From: Prevotellaceae bacterium UBA1743
GTDB taxonomy: Bacteria > Bacteroidota > Bacteroidia > Bacteroidales > Bacteroidaceae
Reading direction: 5' to 3'
Assembly: GCA_002314945.1 (NCBI GenBank)
Contig: DCHV01000097.1
Location: 10,320 to 74,319 of the forward strand
Length of the DNA stretch: 64,000 nt
A program made the position numbers and the translations under genes. The notes under the pieces were generated by a model that saw only the letters and a program-made list of their open reading frames with translations, was not told the origin of the DNA and ran no database searches. Shown piece by piece: positions 33,968 to 43,217 of the stretch; position 1 is the first letter of the stretch; each line of letters opens with the position of its first letter.

Positions 33968-35995
33968 CTATGGCTTGTTCGGATCAGTCAGTCCGTATGT
34001 GGTACTCTTTACCTTGAACTCCGTCCGCCTGTTCAATGCGTTGCATATCTCTTGTTGCTCTTCCTCGGGCAAAGCTAAGATGAAGGCCTCCGTCAGAGTT
34101 TCGCCTTCGTGCAGGAAGGGGTACTCAGCCGCAATCTTGCGCGTCACCACCTTGGGACGTGTCTCTCCGCACCCGACTGGCGTCAATCGACCTGTTTCGA
34201 TACCTTTCGATATCAAATAGTTGACAACGCTTTCCGCACGTCGCTGACTCAATTTCTCATTATAGGCATCCTTGCCTCTGTAATCGCAATGACTCAACAA
34301 TTCAATGGCAACTGTGGCATTCTCATTGAGAAGATCCACGAGACTATCCAATGCCATTGTGCTGGATTCTGTCAGCTCAGCACTGTCAAATTCGTAGAAC
34401 ACATTGCGGATAAGAACCGGTACTTTGATGTTGGCCAAGGGGAACTGCAGAATGGTATCAATAGGCTCTTCGCTCGGTTCGATCCTCAATTCTTCCTCGT
34501 CATTCAGATAACCAGGGCAGGAAGCCAAAAATACATAATCGACATTGGGCTTTATTTCGTGTGTAAAGGAGCCATCTGGTTTCAACCCGATTTTTTCGTT
34601 CGTCCCATCGTTGCCCACCATATACACGGTTGCATCAGGCAGTTCATATCCGTCTTTCTCATATACCCATCCTGTCACACTATGATGAATCTCCGGGCAC
34701 TCGAAGGACATGATGTGATCCCATCCGCGTGCATCTCCCCTGCTTGTACAGAAATAGCCCTTGTTGCTCTCCCCTTCGAAAGTCATTCCGAAATCATCCC
34801 CGCTACTGTTCATCGGGTATTGCAGATTCTCTACTGTCCATCGCTTGGCCACACTGTCCATCTTTGCACAGAAAAGGTCAAGACCTCCCATACCCACATG
34901 ACCATTGCTGCTAAAGTATAGTTCGCCATTTGGACGGAATGTCGGAAACATCTCATCTCCCTCCGTATTGATGGGTTCTCCTAAATTTTCCACACCACCA
35001 ATGCCTACTTCCGTCAGAGCGATACGCCAGATGTCAAGCCCTCCTATGCCACCTGGCATGTCACTTACGAAGTAAAGCCACTTTCCATCTGGACTCACAG
35101 CAGGGTGAGCGTAACTCGACAAGGTGTCGCGGGTCAGTTCCAAGGGTTCTGCCTTGCTCCATGCAGCATCGCTTCGCCTACTGGTGCAGATCTCGGCCAT
35201 ACGAGGAAAATCCGAGTCGAAAGTGCATCGAGTCAAATACATGGTACTGCCATCAGGGGTGAAACAACATGCACCTTCTTCGTATTCACTGTTCAGTTCG
35301 CCCTCCACGGGTTCTACGGGAATCCATTTCCCCTTGTCATCCTTTTTTGTGAAAAAGATATCCGCACTCTTTGTTCCCGTGATGCCGCTTATTTCGTTGC
35401 CTGTAGCCTGAGTGCGTGTGCTCGTCAAGTATAGTTGGTCGCTTTCTGTCCCCAGCAATACGGGAGAATAATCTGCACGCCTGCTGTTCAGGATGGCTTC
35501 TTTTTTTACGGAATATCGAGTGGGATTGTCTTTCCACTCAGGTGCCAACGAACACCCTTTCAATCCGTTGCTCGCCAAAGTGTGTCCAGGAGTGAGTTCG
35601 AGAAATGCCTCGTAGTTCAACTTCGCATCCTTGTAGTTTCCCTGCTTCTGCTGCATTTGCGCCAGATAGAACAGGGCCAAACTATCTGGATACTTGTATC
35701 GTACTGCATTCTGGTAACCTCCGATAGCCTTGGCTGAATAGTTGATGCGACGATAGCATTCAGCCATCTTCCAAGCCCGTTCCCCTCTTTTCTCCTTCTC
35801 CTTCAGTTTGGTGCGCGAGTAGGCAGCCTTATATTCTGCCGCAGCATCGTAATATTCCCCTATCGCATAGAAGGCATCACCCTTCTTTACATGGTTCTCG
35901 GCGCTGCAGGCCTGCAAGAGAAAAACGCAAAGCACTACCAGGGAGGAACTCGTCCACCCCATCTTCATGCTCGGCCTATTCTCACGCATACACAT
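33968..35995 (-). CDS. porE: PorE-type OmpA-family lipoprotein of type IX secretion
   Basis: Up to 675 residues. A lipoprotein signal (LVVLCVFLLQACS) is followed by TPRs (about 35-150: KGDAFYAIGEYYDAAAEYKAAY), a PD40/WD40 beta-propeller (about 165-430: HPAVSPDGKWLYFVSDMPGG, FPTFRPNGELYFSSNGH), a carboxypeptidase-regulatory-like domain (about 440-525, VTGWVYEKDGYELPDATVYM) and a C-terminal OmpA peptidoglycan-binding domain (LLSHCDYRGKDAYNEKLSQRRAESV). This TPR-propeller-CRD-OmpA order is that of PorE of P. gingivalis. Several ATGs (35995, 35989, 35968, 35962) could start it; 35968 gives a shorter, more usual signal. It ends with an extra acidic segment after the OmpA motif. Confidence 0.85.
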   Translation of the reverse strand: MCMRENRPSMKMGWTSSSLVVLCVFLLQACSAENHVKKGDAFYAIGEYYDAAAEYKAAYSRTKLKEKEKRGERAWKMAECYRRINYSAKAIGGYQNAVRYKYPDSLALFYLAQMQQKQGNYKDAKLNYEAFLELTPGHTLASNGLKGCSLAPEWKDNPTRYSVKKEAILNSRRADYSPVLLGTESDQLYLTSTRTQATGNEISGITGTKSADIFFTKKDDKGKWIPVEPVEGELNSEYEEGACCFTPDGSTMYLTRCTFDSDFPRMAEICTSRRSDAAWSKAEPLELTRDTLSSYAHPAVSPDGKWLYFVSDMPGGIGGLDIWRIALTEVGIGGVENLGEPINTEGDEMFPTFRPNGELYFSSNGHVGMGGLDLFCAKMDSVAKRWTVENLQYPMNSSGDDFGMTFEGESNKGYFCTSRGDARGWDHIMSFECPEIHHSVTGWVYEKDGYELPDATVYMVGNDGTNEKIGLKPDGSFTHEIKPNVDYVFLASCPGYLNDEEELRIEPSEEPIDTILQFPLANIKVPVLIRNVFYEFDSAELTESSTMALDSLVDLLNENATVAIELLSHCDYRGKDAYNEKLSQRRAESVVNYLISKGIETGRLTPVGCGETRPKVVTRKIAAEYPFLHEGETLTEAFILALPEEEQQEICNALNRRTEFKVKSTTYGLTDPNKP

Positions 35996-36013
35996 ATTTA
36001 GTATTAACGAAAT

Positions 36014-37867
36014 CTACCTTTTTTTATTGCCTTTTGGCGGTACTTTTTTCCTTGTTGCAGGACTCACCTCCACCGTCAGATGACGTGGTGTGTTGTCGCT
36101 CAATACAGTCAGTACGATGTCACTCACCATTTTCTTCAGTTCGTCCAGGAATGTTTTCGCTTCATATTCACGATGTTCTATCAATCGGAGCTTCCGTTCC
36201 CATTGTCCTGTTAACTCGGCACTTTTGAGCAGTTCCTCGTGGATGATGCCAATTAATTCTACTCCCGTTGGAGTGGCATAGAGCGACTTGCGTTCTTTGC
36301 GAATATAATGACGTTTGAAAAGGGTCTCTATAATGGCAGCACGTGTACTGGGACGTCCGATTCCATTCTCCTTCAACGCATCACGGAGTTCCTCGTCCTC
36401 CACCATCTTGCCTGCTGTTTCCATGGCTCTCAGCAAGGTAGCTTCGGTATAAGGCTTCGGGGGAGTGGTTTGCTTCTCGGCCAAATCTGGCTCATGCGGT
36501 CCGCTCTCACCTGGCACGAATACGGGCAACTCCTTTTCTTCGGCCTCTCCATCTCCCTCTTTCGGTTGTTCGACGGCCTGTTTCCACAGGATCTTCCATC
36601 CTGGGTCGTTGATTACTTTTCCAGTAGCTTTGAAAGGTGTTTTGTCCACCTTGCCGAGCACCGTAGTAGTTTCGAAAAGGCAATCGGGATAGAACACTCC
36701 GATGAAACGTCGTGCTACCAAATCATAGACTTGCGACTCCATCTCCGTCATTCCCTGTGCAGGTACTCCCGTTGGAATTATGGCATGGTGATCCGTCACC
36801 TTGCTGTTGTCAAAGACCTTCTTCGATTTCTTCAGTTTCTGTCCTTTGATGCGTTCCATCAAGGGGAAATACGCCCTCAGCCCGTTCATGATCTGCGGAC
36901 ACTTTGGGTAAATGTCATCGCTTAGGAAGGTCGTATCTACACGCGGATATGTGGTCAGTTTCTTTTCGTACAGGCTTTGTATCAGTTGGAGAGTAGTGTC
37001 TGCACTGAATCCGAATTTCTTGTTGCACTCCACCTGCAGGCTGGTCAAGTCGAAGAGACGTGGAGCAGACTCGGAGCCTTTCTTCTTCTGCACATCGGTC
37101 ACGACAAAAGGAGCCTCGCGTATGGCAGCCAGTTCGGCCTCACCCTCTTCGCGTGTCTGAAAAGGAGTCGAAGCCGCGTGAGTGAATACAACATCGCGAT
37201 AGCGCGTTGTCAACACCCAATATGGCACAGGGCGGAAATTCTCTATTTCCTGCTGTCGTCTCACGATCAGCGCCAATGTAGGGGTCTGTACGCGCCCTAT
37301 GCTAAGCACCTGTCCCGTTCCAGAGGCATATTTCTGCGTATAGAGTCGCGTGGCGTTCATTCCTAAAAGCCAGTCGCCGATAGCACGCATCAACCCTGCC
37401 TCATACAGGCTTTGATACTCAGCCTGATCCTTCAGATGGGAGAAGCCTTCGCGTATGGCATCTTCCGTCAGACTGCTTATCCACAATCGCTTCACTGGAC
37501 ATTTTGCCTGAGCTTTCTGCATCACCCATCGCTGGATGAGTTCACCCTCTTGACCGGCATCGCCGCAGTTGATGATACCTTCTGCATTCTGCATCAGCCG
37601 CTCTATCACCCCAAACTGTTTCTCTATTCCTTTGTCAGCCTTCAGCTTGATACCAAAGCGAGGTGGAATCATAGGCAACTGCCCCAGACTCCACGATTTC
37701 CACAAAGGGGTATAGTCGTGAGGTTCTTTCAGCTCGCACAAATGCCCGAATGTCCAGGTCACCTGGTATCCGTTCCCCTCCATAAAACCATCGTGGGGGT
37801 GGTCGGCTCCCAACACATGAGCTATGTCACGTGCCACTGAAGGCTTTTCCGCTATACATACAATCAT
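36014..37867 (-). CDS. topB: DNA topoisomerase III
   Basis: Type IA topoisomerase that decatenates and relaxes DNA through a tyrosyl-5'-phosphate. 617 residues: N-terminal Toprim (CIAEKPSVARDIA, NCGDAGQEGELI with the acidic metal site), LSIGRVQTPTLALI, active tyrosine Y307 in LTTYPRVDTTFL, and VTDHHAIIPTG. The C-terminus ends in a short basic tail (ATRKKVPPKGNKKR) with no zinc fingers. Chromosomal rather than plasmid-type by its setting, 18 bases upstream of porE on the same strand. Confidence 0.95.
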   Translation of the reverse strand: MIVCIAEKPSVARDIAHVLGADHPHDGFMEGNGYQVTWTFGHLCELKEPHDYTPLWKSWSLGQLPMIPPRFGIKLKADKGIEKQFGVIERLMQNAEGIINCGDAGQEGELIQRWVMQKAQAKCPVKRLWISSLTEDAIREGFSHLKDQAEYQSLYEAGLMRAIGDWLLGMNATRLYTQKYASGTGQVLSIGRVQTPTLALIVRRQQEIENFRPVPYWVLTTRYRDVVFTHAASTPFQTREEGEAELAAIREAPFVVTDVQKKKGSESAPRLFDLTSLQVECNKKFGFSADTTLQLIQSLYEKKLTTYPRVDTTFLSDDIYPKCPQIMNGLRAYFPLMERIKGQKLKKSKKVFDNSKVTDHHAIIPTGVPAQGMTEMESQVYDLVARRFIGVFYPDCLFETTTVLGKVDKTPFKATGKVINDPGWKILWKQAVEQPKEGDGEAEEKELPVFVPGESGPHEPDLAEKQTTPPKPYTEATLLRAMETAGKMVEDEELRDALKENGIGRPSTRAAIIETLFKRHYIRKERKSLYATPTGVELIGIIHEELLKSAELTGQWERKLRLIEHREYEAKTFLDELKKMVSDIVLTVLSDNTPRHLTVEVSPATRKKVPPKGNKKR

Positions 37868-37933
37868 CTGTCTCTTTGACTATGAGCCGCGATGTGGCTT
37901 CTTGTTCTATATCGTCTGCAAAGGTACAATATT

Positions 37934-37965
37934 TTTGCTTCTTTTCCAAAAACATTGTACCTTTG
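37934..37965 (+). promoter_or_regulatory. promoter for the aminopeptidase / gamma-CA genes
   Basis: TTTG at 37934-37937, 20 bp, TACCTTTG at 37958-37965. The start codon at 37982 lies 16 bases further on, which favours that ATG over the more upstream in-frame codon at 37892. Confidence 0.7.
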
Positions 37966-37981
37966 TCAGGAAAATGACGAC

Positions 37982-39772
37982 ATGAAGAAGAAAGAAATAT
38001 CTAAGCGGGTGGAGGAATTGAGAAAATGGATGCGTTCATATCAATTGGATGCATTCATTTTCCCGAGCACCGACCCACACAGTGGCGAATATGTACCAGA
38101 GCACTGGAAGACAAGGGAATGGATAAGTGGATTCGACGGTAGTGCAGGTACTGCAGTGGTTACTTTGCACGATGCTGCACTATGGACGGACAGCAGATAC
38201 TTTCTTGCTGCGGCGGAACAATTGGAGGGGACTCCTTTCCGCTTGATGAAAGAGCGCTTGGAAGAGACTCCCACCATCGCCGAATGGCTGAATGAGGTTC
38301 TTGGAGAAGGATGCACAGTGGGATTGGATGGATGGGTAAACACGGGAAGCGAGGTACGCGAACTGCAAAACGAGCTGGATGCCTATGGCATAGAAATAGT
38401 CACCGACAACGATCCCGCGCAAGATCTATGGAAAAACCGTCCTCCACTGCCTGAAGCCGAAGCTGAGATTCAACCCTTGGAATATGCGGGTATAGAGGCA
38501 AAAGAAAAAATCGGACTACTGAGAGAGAAACTGCAGGAAGCAGGGGTTGATGGCATTGTGATAAGTCAGTTGGATGAAGTGGCATGGCTGACCAACCTGC
38601 GTGGCAGTGATGTGCATTGCAATCCTGTAGTGGTCAGTTATATGCTGGTTACTGACACTCAGGCAATCTTGTATCTCGACCATGCGAAGGCCACGCCTCA
38701 GGTGGAACAGTACTTGAAGAGCCAAGGCATCCAACGAAAAGAGTACGACAGCCTGTCCGAAGACCTTTCCCATTACGACAAGGATTCAATACTGCTGGAT
38801 CCCGACCATAGTAATTTCCAATTGTGGCTTCTGCTCAACCCCGATGTGGTGGTGTACGAAGCTCCATCCCCCGTAGCCTCCATGAAGGCCGTGAAGAACG
38901 AGGTGGAGGTGAAGGGCTTTCGCCAAGCTATGTTGCGTGATGGCGTGGCAATGGTGAAATTCCTGCGTTGGCTACTACCTGCAGTGCAAGCTGGCGGAGA
39001 GACTGAAATGAGCGTGAGTGACAAACTGGAATATCTGAGAAAGGCACAAGCGGAATACCGAGACCTGAGTTTCGACACCATCGCCGGCTACGGGCCACAC
39101 GGAGCCATCGTACACTACGAAGCGACCAAGGATACAGACGCAGAACTCCAAGCAAAAGGGCTGTTACTCATAGATAGCGGAGCACAATATCGGGACGGAA
39201 CGACAGATATCACACGCACCATTGCCCTTGGTCCCCTCACCGAGCAAGAATGTATCGACTATACCTTGGTGCTGCGCGGACACATCAGATTGGCGATGGT
39301 AAAGTTTCCAGAAGGCACTACTGGCACCCAGCTCGATGTATGCGCACGCTACGCGATGTGGCAACAGGGTATCAACTATTTACATGGCACAGGACATGGG
39401 GTAGGCAGTTACCTGAATGTGCACGAAGGGCCTCATCAAATACGCATGAACCATGTGCCGACACCCTTGGAGGCGGGCATGACCGTAACAAACGAACCTG
39501 GAATCTATCGTGCAGGGAGTCACGGCATACGCACCGAGAATACCATGTTGGTAACACACTACATGGAGGGAGAGTATGGTGCGTTCCTGCAACTGGAACC
39601 ACTCACATTATGTCCTATCGACAAGACACCCATCCTGACTGACATGATGCAGGAGGACGAGATTGAATATCTGAACTGGTACCATCAACGGGTGGAGGAG
39701 GCTCTGAGCCCCTATTTGAACACAGAAGAAAAGGTGTGGCTGAAAGAGGCATGCGCACCTATTGCAAAATAA
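37982..39772 (+). CDS. Xaa-Pro aminopeptidase, M24B family
   Basis: 596 residues, the long three-domain aminopeptidase P form. Two N-terminal creatinase-like domains (DAFIFPSTDPHSGEYVPEHW, FDGSAGTAVV; then DGIVISQLDEVAWLTNLRG) precede the pita-bread catalytic domain. The metal ligands are recognisable: D and D in IDSGAQYRDGTTDITRT, H in YLHGTGHGVGSYLNVHE, E in TNEPGIYR and E in GIRTENTML. Removes N-terminal residues before proline. No signal peptide, so cytosolic. Followed after 15 bases by the gamma-CA gene, probably one transcript. Confidence 0.94.
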   Translation: MKKKEISKRVEELRKWMRSYQLDAFIFPSTDPHSGEYVPEHWKTREWISGFDGSAGTAVVTLHDAALWTDSRYFLAAAEQLEGTPFRLMKERLEETPTIAEWLNEVLGEGCTVGLDGWVNTGSEVRELQNELDAYGIEIVTDNDPAQDLWKNRPPLPEAEAEIQPLEYAGIEAKEKIGLLREKLQEAGVDGIVISQLDEVAWLTNLRGSDVHCNPVVVSYMLVTDTQAILYLDHAKATPQVEQYLKSQGIQRKEYDSLSEDLSHYDKDSILLDPDHSNFQLWLLLNPDVVVYEAPSPVASMKAVKNEVEVKGFRQAMLRDGVAMVKFLRWLLPAVQAGGETEMSVSDKLEYLRKAQAEYRDLSFDTIAGYGPHGAIVHYEATKDTDAELQAKGLLLIDSGAQYRDGTTDITRTIALGPLTEQECIDYTLVLRGHIRLAMVKFPEGTTGTQLDVCARYAMWQQGINYLHGTGHGVGSYLNVHEGPHQIRMNHVPTPLEAGMTVTNEPGIYRAGSHGIRTENTMLVTHYMEGEYGAFLQLEPLTLCPIDKTPILTDMMQEDEIEYLNWYHQRVEEALSPYLNTEEKVWLKEACAPIAK

Positions 39773-39787
39773 GAAAAACAAGATAAT

Positions 39788-40372
39788 ATGGCTATCATCA
39801 AGACACTAAAGGGGATGCCCGCACCCCGATTCGGAAAACACTGCTACTTCAGCGAAGGAGCCGTGATAGTGGGCGATGTAGAGATGGGCGACGACTGCAC
39901 AATCTGGTTCAATGCCGTAGTCCGCGGCGATGTTGATTACATACGTATCGGCAATCGCACAAACGTACAGGACAACAGTTGCCTGCACACATTGCGCGGG
40001 AAGGCTCCCGTCATTTTGGGCGACGATGTAACGATAGGTCACTCAGTGACTTTGCACGGATGCGAGGTGAAGGATGGTGCCTTGGTTGGCATGGGTGCGA
40101 CTGTGCTCGACCATGCCATCGTAGGCAAAGGAGCCATCGTGGCAGCTGGCGCATTGGTGCTGAGCAACACGGTGATTGGTGACGGCGAACTGTGGGGGGG
40201 GGTGCCTGCCAAATTCATCAAGAAAGTGGATCCTGCACAAGCCCAGGCTCTCAACAAAACCTTCGCAAGCCATTACATCGAATATAGCGACTGGTTCCGC
40301 GAGGCAGACAGTGACCCACGCAACACGCAGACGGTGACACGCAGCGAGGACTACATCACACGCGAAGCATAA
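39788..40372 (+). CDS. gamma-carbonic anhydrase-like hexapeptide protein
   Basis: 194 residues forming a left-handed beta-helix of hexapeptide repeats (GDVEMGDDCTIWFNAVVRGDVDYIRIGNRTNVQ and on). The family histidines expected to bind metal are present in LHTLRG, IGHSVTLHGCEV and DHAIVGKGA contexts, and GDGELWGGVPAKFIKKV is the usual end of the helix. It belongs to the YrdA/CaiE group; carbonic anhydrase activity is not assured for that group. Immediately followed by an 18-bp stem terminator. Confidence 0.88.
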   Translation: MAIIKTLKGMPAPRFGKHCYFSEGAVIVGDVEMGDDCTIWFNAVVRGDVDYIRIGNRTNVQDNSCLHTLRGKAPVILGDDVTIGHSVTLHGCEVKDGALVGMGATVLDHAIVGKGAIVAAGALVLSNTVIGDGELWGGVPAKFIKKVDPAQAQALNKTFASHYIEYSDWFREADSDPRNTQTVTRSEDYITREA

Positions 40373-40409
40373 TATTTCGCAGGCAGTAGCCAGATAGAAA
40401 CGAGAAATC

Positions 40410-40457
40410 AAATAAGTCATTAGAAATTGTATCCGTATGATTTCTAATGACTTATTT
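40410..40457 (+). terminator. rho-independent terminator after the gamma-CA gene
   Basis: A perfect 18-bp stem (40410-40427 with 40440-40457) and 12-base loop, followed by a T-run (TTTTTT). The stem is AT-rich (core AATAAGTCATTAGAAAT). Confidence 0.8.
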
Positions 40458-40482
40458 TTTGGGGAAAAGAGGTGGGCCTTTC

Positions 40483-40553
40483 CCCAGACTTCTGCATGTA
40501 CTTTCCCAGACTTTCCCGGGTACTTTTCCGGACTTTTGCACATACTTTCCCGG
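40483..40553. repeat. imperfect 22-bp tandem repeat
   Basis: Three units of about 22 bp begin at 40483, 40505 and 40528, with a partial fourth at 40549; each has the form CCxGACTT...TACTTT. Not coding and not matching any gene nearby. Confidence 0.6.
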
Positions 40554-40600
40554 AAATTCCTACGTTTTTACAGAGATTTTCCTATGTAAAACGAAAACCG

Positions 40601-40677
40601 TGTAGTTACAAGGATATTTTCTTGTAGTTACGCGGAATTTTCCGTGTAACTACACCATTTCATCCGTGTAGTTACAC
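40601..40677. repeat. four copies of a GTAGTTAC motif in both orientations
   Basis: TGTAGTTAC occurs at about 40601 and 40623, its reverse complement GTGTAACTACAC at 40644-40655, and GTGTAGTTACAC at 40666-40677. The last two can pair into a 12-bp stem with a 10-base loop. The rest of the 494-base gap (40373-40866) holds further short echoes such as CGCTGGAAAATCTG twice near 40691-40727 and no gene. Confidence 0.6.
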
Positions 40678-40808
40678 GATTTTTGTTTTACGCTGGAAAA
40701 TCTGTCTGCATTCGCTGGAAAATCTGCCAGCATACATTGAAAAATCTACAAAAGTACAATGGGAAATTTTTGGAAAGAAGCTGAGAAATGAGGAAACGCG
40801 AGAATACA

Positions 40809-40841
40809 AAGAAGGCCAACGGAATGTCCATCGGCCTTCTT
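40809..40841. terminator. hairpin after the fasciclin gene
   Basis: AAGAAGGCC (40809-40817) pairs with GGCCTTCTT (40833-40841), with a GGA/TCC inner stem. It lies 26 bases after the end of the minus-strand fasciclin gene and can serve as its terminator; the T-run is modest. Confidence 0.55.
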
Positions 40842-40866
40842 CTCAATAATATTTCGTTATGTCAGA

Positions 40867-42972
40867 TTACCAGATATCCTCGGGCTCTGCTGGGTTGTCA
40901 TACACTTCCTTGGGACAATACTCCAGATAATCCATGTAGAGGTAACGTGTGGGATCGTCCATTACCGTCTTAAATCGGATGTAGTACGTCTTGTCTGGAT
41001 CCATCGGTTCGCGCAGAAGGATGCGTCGGATACAGATGTCCGAATTGCGCATGGAGCCAGCTCCTGCATTTCCTGCACAATACTGCACACATCCCTTCAT
41101 GAAGTCCTTGTTGCGCATCTTCTTCTCCACTTCGGCATTGTAGTCATCGTCATCAGTATCTGCTTCGTAACCTGTATCGCTGGGAATCTGTCCTGCTGCG
41201 GTGTTACGGAACTTGGTACCTTGGCGCAAGTCCATAGGAATGCCAGTAGGAGCAAGGTTTTCACGATTGCTACCCCAGTAACACTGTACCATGCCTCGCT
41301 TGTCTCCTCCACATTGGATGGCGAAGCGCAGTTCGTAGGTGCCGGCACGTGGCACGGGAGGTAGTTCCATGGTACAATCCGTCATACCTTCGATACTCAT
41401 CTCGTCACCTTGTGCATTGGACCATCCTGTCTGATATCCTGTCCAATAGAAGAACCATGTATCCTCGCTCATCCATACGTTGGGCAGATACTTGTATTCG
41501 TTATCGGTGGGTATCATTACATACTTGTGGCGGTTGTCGGTGATGGTGGACATACGAATGTCGTTGTTCATAAACTCGGGCCACATAGCCGTCACTTCCC
41601 AGCGAATACGTTGCTTCTGCATGTTGTCGCGCACTTCGTCGCTATACGTGAGCAAGCCGTTGATGGGATAGATGATACCATTGCGTACATCGTAGAGACC
41701 TGTCATGTTCGATTCGCCAATGAGAATACCCTCTTTGTCGGGGTCGCAGGATTCCTCGTGATAGTTGCCGTGGCGTCCGTTTCTCAGTTTGGGGAAGCGA
41801 TTGAGGTAGATACCATTGCTTTCCTTGCTTTCGTAGAGTTTCAGCAGACGGCGCTTACCCATGGTGGTGAGGAATTGATCCATGGCACAACCCAAAGTGC
41901 GGGGGTTCGGTGTGTAACCATACTCGTTGTAGTGATACATCAAGTGGTCGGTGGTGAGTTTCTCGGGCAAATAATGGTACGTCACGAATTGGTTGAGCAG
42001 GTTATCCGTAGAAGTGTAATTCGCATCGCGGGTTGCTTCGGGATAGATGTTCTTTTCTACCAGATAATCGTACACATCCTGTACTGTGATTTCGAGAGCA
42101 GGCTTTCCTAATTCTTTGGCCCAGAACTCGTCTGTCTCGGCAAATAGAGTAAAACCGTAATAACGGTGTTGGGGAGAATAGCAGGTGTATTCAGGACCTG
42201 TCTTTGTCAAGGGAATCTTGCCTGTCAAATAGGCTGTCTCGTATTCGTGGTCAACTATGAGATCCAGGGTATCCAAAAGACCCACCGCTTTGGACAGCAT
42301 GGCTGCCACGTGAAAACCTTCTATGTTACGTTCGAGAATGCGAGTATAGAGGCGACGCAAGGAGTTGTTGCTCGGTGCTACCACCTGATGCATACAATGA
42401 ATCACACCATTGAGGGCAGGGATGTTGCAGTTGATGGGATCGAGTGCGCTTCCGCTGATATAGATGGTGTCGGAATTCTCGGGATAGCTGACATTCAACT
42501 TACGGTCGTACATGTTGGCCATGGCTATTTCCGAACCCTCCTGTGTCGGGAAGTCGCTGGTTTCGAACGCTCTGTAATCATCACCGCTGTCGATGATACT
42601 GTTATAGACTATCACCTTGCGGATGGAGTCGAGCACCACGCTATCGGTGAAGGCATCCCACGAAGCGCGTGGAATGATTTCGTCTGCCACAAGGGAGTCG
42701 AGATAAAGTTGGATAGCTTCGTTGGTGGGAGCAAAGACTGTGTAATTTCCACGTGCTGTCATCAACTGTTGAACACTTGTCTTTGTCATCTGGCTCACAG
42801 GAATCATTTTGAGTAGTTTGTAGTACTCGCTGTACTGCTCATGCTTCTGCAGATAGGTATCTACCGTCGATTCCTTGAAGACGTAGCGAGCCGAGTTGTC
42901 GATGGACTCGGTGCATCCTACTGCCAAAAAGGAGAGGATTGCAAGCAGAGAAATCCGTATTTTCTTTTTCAT
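40867..42972 (-). CDS. fasciclin-domain lipoprotein
   Basis: 701 residues with lipoprotein signal MKKKIRISLLAILSFLAVGC (Cys20). Residues about 30-210 form a fasciclin (FAS1) domain: YYKLLKMIPVS, NYTVFAPTNEAIQLYL, ISGSALDPINCNIPALNGVIHCMHQVV, the last being the H2-like motif. A second, weaker FAS1-like segment may follow to about 400. The C-terminal 250 residues (YELRFAIQCGGDKRGMVQCYW, YYIRFKTVMDDPTRYLYMDYLEYCPKEVYDNP) look like a sandwich-type carbohydrate-binding or discoidin-like domain. Such proteins often accompany SusC/D systems, but none is here. Surface adhesion or glycan binding is likely. Confidence 0.8.
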   Translation of the reverse strand: MKKKIRISLLAILSFLAVGCTESIDNSARYVFKESTVDTYLQKHEQYSEYYKLLKMIPVSQMTKTSVQQLMTARGNYTVFAPTNEAIQLYLDSLVADEIIPRASWDAFTDSVVLDSIRKVIVYNSIIDSGDDYRAFETSDFPTQEGSEIAMANMYDRKLNVSYPENSDTIYISGSALDPINCNIPALNGVIHCMHQVVAPSNNSLRRLYTRILERNIEGFHVAAMLSKAVGLLDTLDLIVDHEYETAYLTGKIPLTKTGPEYTCYSPQHRYYGFTLFAETDEFWAKELGKPALEITVQDVYDYLVEKNIYPEATRDANYTSTDNLLNQFVTYHYLPEKLTTDHLMYHYNEYGYTPNPRTLGCAMDQFLTTMGKRRLLKLYESKESNGIYLNRFPKLRNGRHGNYHEESCDPDKEGILIGESNMTGLYDVRNGIIYPINGLLTYSDEVRDNMQKQRIRWEVTAMWPEFMNNDIRMSTITDNRHKYVMIPTDNEYKYLPNVWMSEDTWFFYWTGYQTGWSNAQGDEMSIEGMTDCTMELPPVPRAGTYELRFAIQCGGDKRGMVQCYWGSNRENLAPTGIPMDLRQGTKFRNTAAGQIPSDTGYEADTDDDDYNAEVEKKMRNKDFMKGCVQYCAGNAGAGSMRNSDICIRRILLREPMDPDKTYYIRFKTVMDDPTRYLYMDYLEYCPKEVYDNPAEPEDIW

Positions 42973-43044
42973 ATTTTGTGTTTTTTATTGTCTTTTTTAC
43001 ATTGTTTTATCCCATTTTTTCTCCAAAAAAGGGATTTAACACCG

Positions 43045-43077
43045 CAAATATACGGAATATTGCACACAATGAACAAA
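43045..43077 (-). promoter_or_regulatory. promoter for the fasciclin gene
   Basis: On the minus strand TTTG (complement of 43074-43077), 21 bp, TATATTTG (complement of 43045-43052). About 73 bases of leader would precede the ATG. Confidence 0.5.
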
Positions 43078-43217
43078 TTTATGGCCGATTTTTAGTTTTT
43101 GTCACCCGTTTTCAGTTAAGATATGTCAAAAAAACGCTTTGAGAGTAAAAAATGGTCGTTCAACAATGTCTATTTTCACCTTTGTACGTACCTTTGTCCA
43201 CAAATAAACATACTATA

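Noticed and set aside
34109..34921. A 270-codon plus-strand frame within porE
   Set aside because: Antisense to a well-defined four-domain protein.
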